The notes beneath the pieces are model-generated. The model was not told the DNA's origin and ran no database searches. It saw nothing but the letters and a program-made list of their open reading frames with translations. Shown here piece by piece: positions 60,621 to 64,000 of a stretch of 64,000 bases of DNA (positions are counted from its first letter, which is position 1; every line of letters starts with the position of its first letter). A program made the position numbers and the translations under genes. The stretch spans positions 1 to 64,000 of the forward strand of contig QANZ01039282.1 in the NCBI GenBank assembly GCA_003254925.1. Direction: 5' to 3'. This stretch comes from Chamaecrista fasciculata (taxonomy: Eukaryota; Streptophyta; Magnoliopsida; Fabales; Fabaceae).

Positions 60621-63377
60621 TCAAAACGAAAGCTTGTCTCCGTCGTTCATGCTTTCTTCTTCTTGCCTCTTCCAATTCACCAAAAGTTGCAAAAATTTCA
60701 AGACCTTCAGAAGAATTATTGACACGTGTTATTCTCATAAATTCAATGATTAAAACGACACAGACTTCACTTGACAGCACGTACCTCAGTTGTGTCACGC
60801 AGAGAGTAAAATGCATTGCTTTGTTTTCTAGACGACGAAACCAAAATCCCAAAACCTCCTCTATCGCTATCTCGCAGCACCTAAACAAATCCATTCAATT
60901 AATTAATTAGAGCATTAACAATCTTAATTTGCAACCAAATTAATCAAATCACCTTGAATGCATCTTCATCGGTCTTATCATCCCCAATGAAGAAGGGAAG
61001 CACGTCGTCTCTATTACTTAACCCTGCATGCACCATTTTCTTCGTAATCAGACAACACATATATAATAATCCATTTCATTTTATTAATTAATCAAATCAC
61101 CTAGAGACTCAAGTAAAAACTCAACGGCTTTTCCTTTGTTCCAATCAATCACAGGACGAATATCTAAAACCTGTCAAATAATCACCACCACCATAAACAC
61201 AAACTGAAATAAATAACAAAATTTTCAGACATTATTATTAAAAAAAAATTAAAAACAGAGTACCTTCCGTCCGTGATTTGAACGTAAAAGAGGGTAATCT
61301 TTTAACATGTCATGCACGCGTTGTCCAATAGCTGTCCAATTCTGCACTCAAATATATATATATGAGATGAGATGAGATCAAGATACATACATGATACAAA
61401 ATTAAAATGAAATTAAGCACTTGAATATATATATATATATATATATATAATCCTCACTTTTTCCTCTACATTACGATAATGTACAGAAACGCAAAACTTG
61501 TGGTTCTCAACTTTGGCGCCTTTGATATCTCTAGTGATCTCCACGAGCCTTCTAAAAACCTGTACTTTTATACGAACAAATAATTAAAAATTTTCAAACA
61601 ATATAATGGAGTGAAATAATAATATTAAGTTGCAAGTAAATAAATAAATTAGTATAGTATGTACCTCGTGAATCATAGGGAGGAATTCTCTTGCGGGTTG
61701 AAACAGAGTGATCTCTTTTCCCTGGCAGACAGACGCAAACAAAACAATTAATATGTGATATGTTTGTTTGTTGTGTTTGACGTTTAGTAAATGTAAGCGT
61801 GTGATTATTAATAATAATATTAATATTATTATGGGCTCACGTTTTGGTCCTTAGATTTGACACAATTTGGATGGTTATCCGACAGAGTGTGACACGCAGG
61901 ACCAATAATGTCCATGCCGTGACTCCCAGCGTAGTATAGTTCCGTTAGTTTAACCAATTCATAAACCTGAAAACCAAAAACATATCCAATCATTATATAT
62001 ATTACAACTTAAAAAAAACCTCAATCTTAACAATTTCACACTGTTCTGTTCTTTTCTTTTTTCTTTATTTTCTTCACACCTTGTCCCTGCTTCTCCCGCT
62101 TATAATCGCCGTGGGAAAATATCTCCCTACGCTCCTCACTGCTTCACGCATCTGAAAATCAATATAATTAAACAATTAATGTTCCATCTTATTCAGTCCC
62201 CCAAAATAAGAATAAATAAATGAATATTTACATCTTCAGACATGAAAGCAGAATCTGGGTCGTCCACTATTGGTGAAAGAGTGCCATCGTAGTCGAGAAA
62301 CACAGCAATCTTCTTGTTTTTCGCATGATGTATGATTTTCCCGAAAGAGTCCAATGCTGATGGGTAATCATGCTGGTAATACAAAACAGAAATTAACTAC
62401 CATTTCCCAAAATTTAGTTGTTGAGTTTAGAGAGTGTAACGCCTTATTTTAAAGTGTCTCATCACACTATTGGGGAATTGTATAAAATGTGAGATACAAA
62501 ATAGTTCCAGTAGCAAGGATACTCTCTCTTACTAAGTGTAAGACACAGATACATACAAGGATACTCTCTCTTACTAAGTGTAAGACACAGATACATACAC
62601 TATATGTTACGAAGTGTAAGACACTGACACGATATAGACACAAACACACTGTCTGCATCACAATAACACTCTATTGGTGGCTAATGCTTGTGTGAGCGAA
62701 ACTCACCTTCATCTCCCTTTAATTATCACATCTTAATATATATATTCTTGACTCTTTTTAAAATTAAACAATGTGAAACTTTTATACTTGACACACTTGT
62801 TTATAATATAAATATATAATATCTCCAACACTAACCTCTCTAATGTGTTGGACTCTTTTTGTGAGGTAAGGAATGGAAATTGAAACATAAAATAAGAAAA
62901 CAAAAAATAAAAACCATATCACAAAAACTAGAATCTAATTAACTTCAACTATAGAGTGTCTTATACTCAAACTAACTGTTAATATTGAAAACTCTAAAAA
63001 CTTAAAAAGTGTCTTATACTTACCAATCTGTCCATTTAAATTAAACAAACTCGTTACAGAGAATAAAGAAGAGATTGAGATGGACATACCAACCACAAGG
63101 AATAGTCATGATCTTCGTTGGTGTCATTGAAGCCTTTGGTATACTTCTTCCTAGGAGGAGAAGAAGCTTTCATGGCGTCAAGCCAGCCATTAGAGCGAAC
63201 ATCATCAATGCTTGCACAGCTTTTTCTTGAGGAGGATCTTGAATACTTAACGGGAGAGAGAGAATGAGGAGAATCTTTAAGAGGAGAACTTGAATATTGG
63301 ATTCCTAATCTAGACTTGTTGATTGGAACAGGATCAGTAATAACAGGAGAATTATGATGAGATGACTTCAAATCCAT
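60621..63377 (-). CDS. TPP: Trehalose-6-phosphate phosphatase (HAD family)
   Basis: Removes phosphate from trehalose-6-phosphate, a sugar-status signal in plants. Eleven exons in coding order: 63377-63090, 62372-62232, 62151-62080, 61966-61841, 61721-61665, 61559-61458, 61341-61264, 61170-61101, 61023-60953, 60880-60785, 60704-60621; 394 residues. The start is the MDLKSSHHN methionine, like other plant TPPs, not the in-frame one 30 codons upstream. The Ser-rich N-terminal extension runs to about 95. Catalytic motif [10 protein letters not shown] has Asp123 and Asp125, SGRSRDK lies at 161-167, and GDDKTDED at 325-332. The C terminus, [20 protein letters not shown], is a few residues longer than usual. 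Intron 1 has a 42-bp tandem duplication. Confidence 0.94.
62514..62597 (+). repeat. 42-bp tandem duplication in TPP intron 1
   Basis: The unit starting CAAGGATACTCTCTCTTAC is present twice (62514-62555 and 62556-62597) with no mismatch seen. A partial third piece, 'gaagtgtaagacac', follows at about 62611. Confidence 0.85.
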
Positions 63378-64000
63378 TATATACACCTTATCATATTGTT
63401 TTTGCTTCCTAATTATAACGGAGTAGTGATCACTAATATAATTTATTTCTGAAAAAAAAAAAAACAAAACAAAATTGATTGTCAGAGGTAAGAAGTTCGC
63501 CCAAAGTTATTATAAACATAGCTGTCAATTCATGAATGCTAATACCTAAAACATTAAAAGCATGCAAACACGCATAAGCATATACAGACAAAAAAACAAC
63601 AATTTCGAAATAATGAACATTACAGAATTGGTGATTGATTTAACTATGGTGTAAATTTTTTATGTATGTACTCCATGTCTCCATGTCTCCATGGTTCGAA
63701 ACAAACATAGATATAATGATGATCCGTACTAGATGTGTATATATGCTAAATTATTCACATTATTTTAGCAGGCCTATTCCAGCATGATATAATGCATGTA
63801 TATTAATGTATAATAATGTACATTCATCTCGTCACTTATTCGAGCTTATCTAATTGTTTGTATATAGATAATCATTGTGCGAGAAAAAGGATTTTCTACA
63901 TAAATATACAGAGAGAGAACGAAGAAAAATCCAAGAATACTTTTAATATAAATGAAGGGTCGCCATCTCGTGAAGGTTGAGATTGATTTTGAGAGCAAGT
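63378..64000 (-). promoter_or_regulatory. 5' leader and promoter region of the TPP gene
   Basis: On the minus strand a run of T followed by CAG at about 63452 would make a good splice acceptor, so a leader intron is possible. The donor was not found. No other gene was seen up to the window end. Confidence 0.35.

Noticed and set aside
63375-63467. In-frame upstream methionine (30 codons earlier) for TPP
   Set aside because: The extension is coded across a likely splice acceptor and a T-rich tract; the MDLKS start matches plant TPP proteins.

Overview
The window is AT-rich plant nuclear DNA, from a eudicot judging by its gene set. Genes are split by many GT-AG introns, the products are plant-specific families, and the gaps are filled with plant LTR, TRIM, LINE, Helitron-like and MITE-type repeats. 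I could not fix the species. I traced six protein-coding genes exon by exon; each gives an unbroken frame of normal family length.

Layout: a plus-strand vacuolar processing enzyme (legumain) gene (3278-7831); an 18-kb repeat-rich block (8.6-26 kb); a plus-strand VND-type NAC transcription factor (28311-30157); a minus-strand thylakoid-lumen pentapeptide-repeat protein (35969-38456); a 2.8-kb foldback element with telomere-like arrays (38746-41577); a plus-strand YABBY transcription factor (45379-50332); a minus-strand plastid transaldolase (52523-58473); a LINE remnant (59110-60200); and a minus-strand trehalose-6-phosphate phosphatase (60621-63377). These are independent genes, not a pathway cluster. 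From memory of Arabidopsis, VPE beside VND and VND beside a pentapeptide gene and a transaldolase match pairs of loci on chromosome 1, so much of the order looks like ancestral synteny.

The most unusual content is a set of about eleven foldback elements. Each is a long inverted repeat built from short units carrying TTTGGTCC or TTTGGTACC. At least six are flanked by 9-10 bp direct repeats, exact or with one mismatch, as Mutator-like transposons leave. Four sit inside introns of VPE and YABBY. The largest has arms expanded with degenerate CCCTAAA-like arrays plus a 62-bp tandem array on one arm only. Other repeats with readable boundaries are two solo LTRs of one family, each with its own 5-bp target duplication; a 0.7-kb poly(A) retroposon with an 18-bp duplication; two TRIM families; a 0.19-kb MITE in three copies; two Helitron-like 3' ends; and a truncated, broken Copia element. 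I saw no tRNA, rRNA or CRISPR array. I ran no database search; family names come from motifs recognised by eye.
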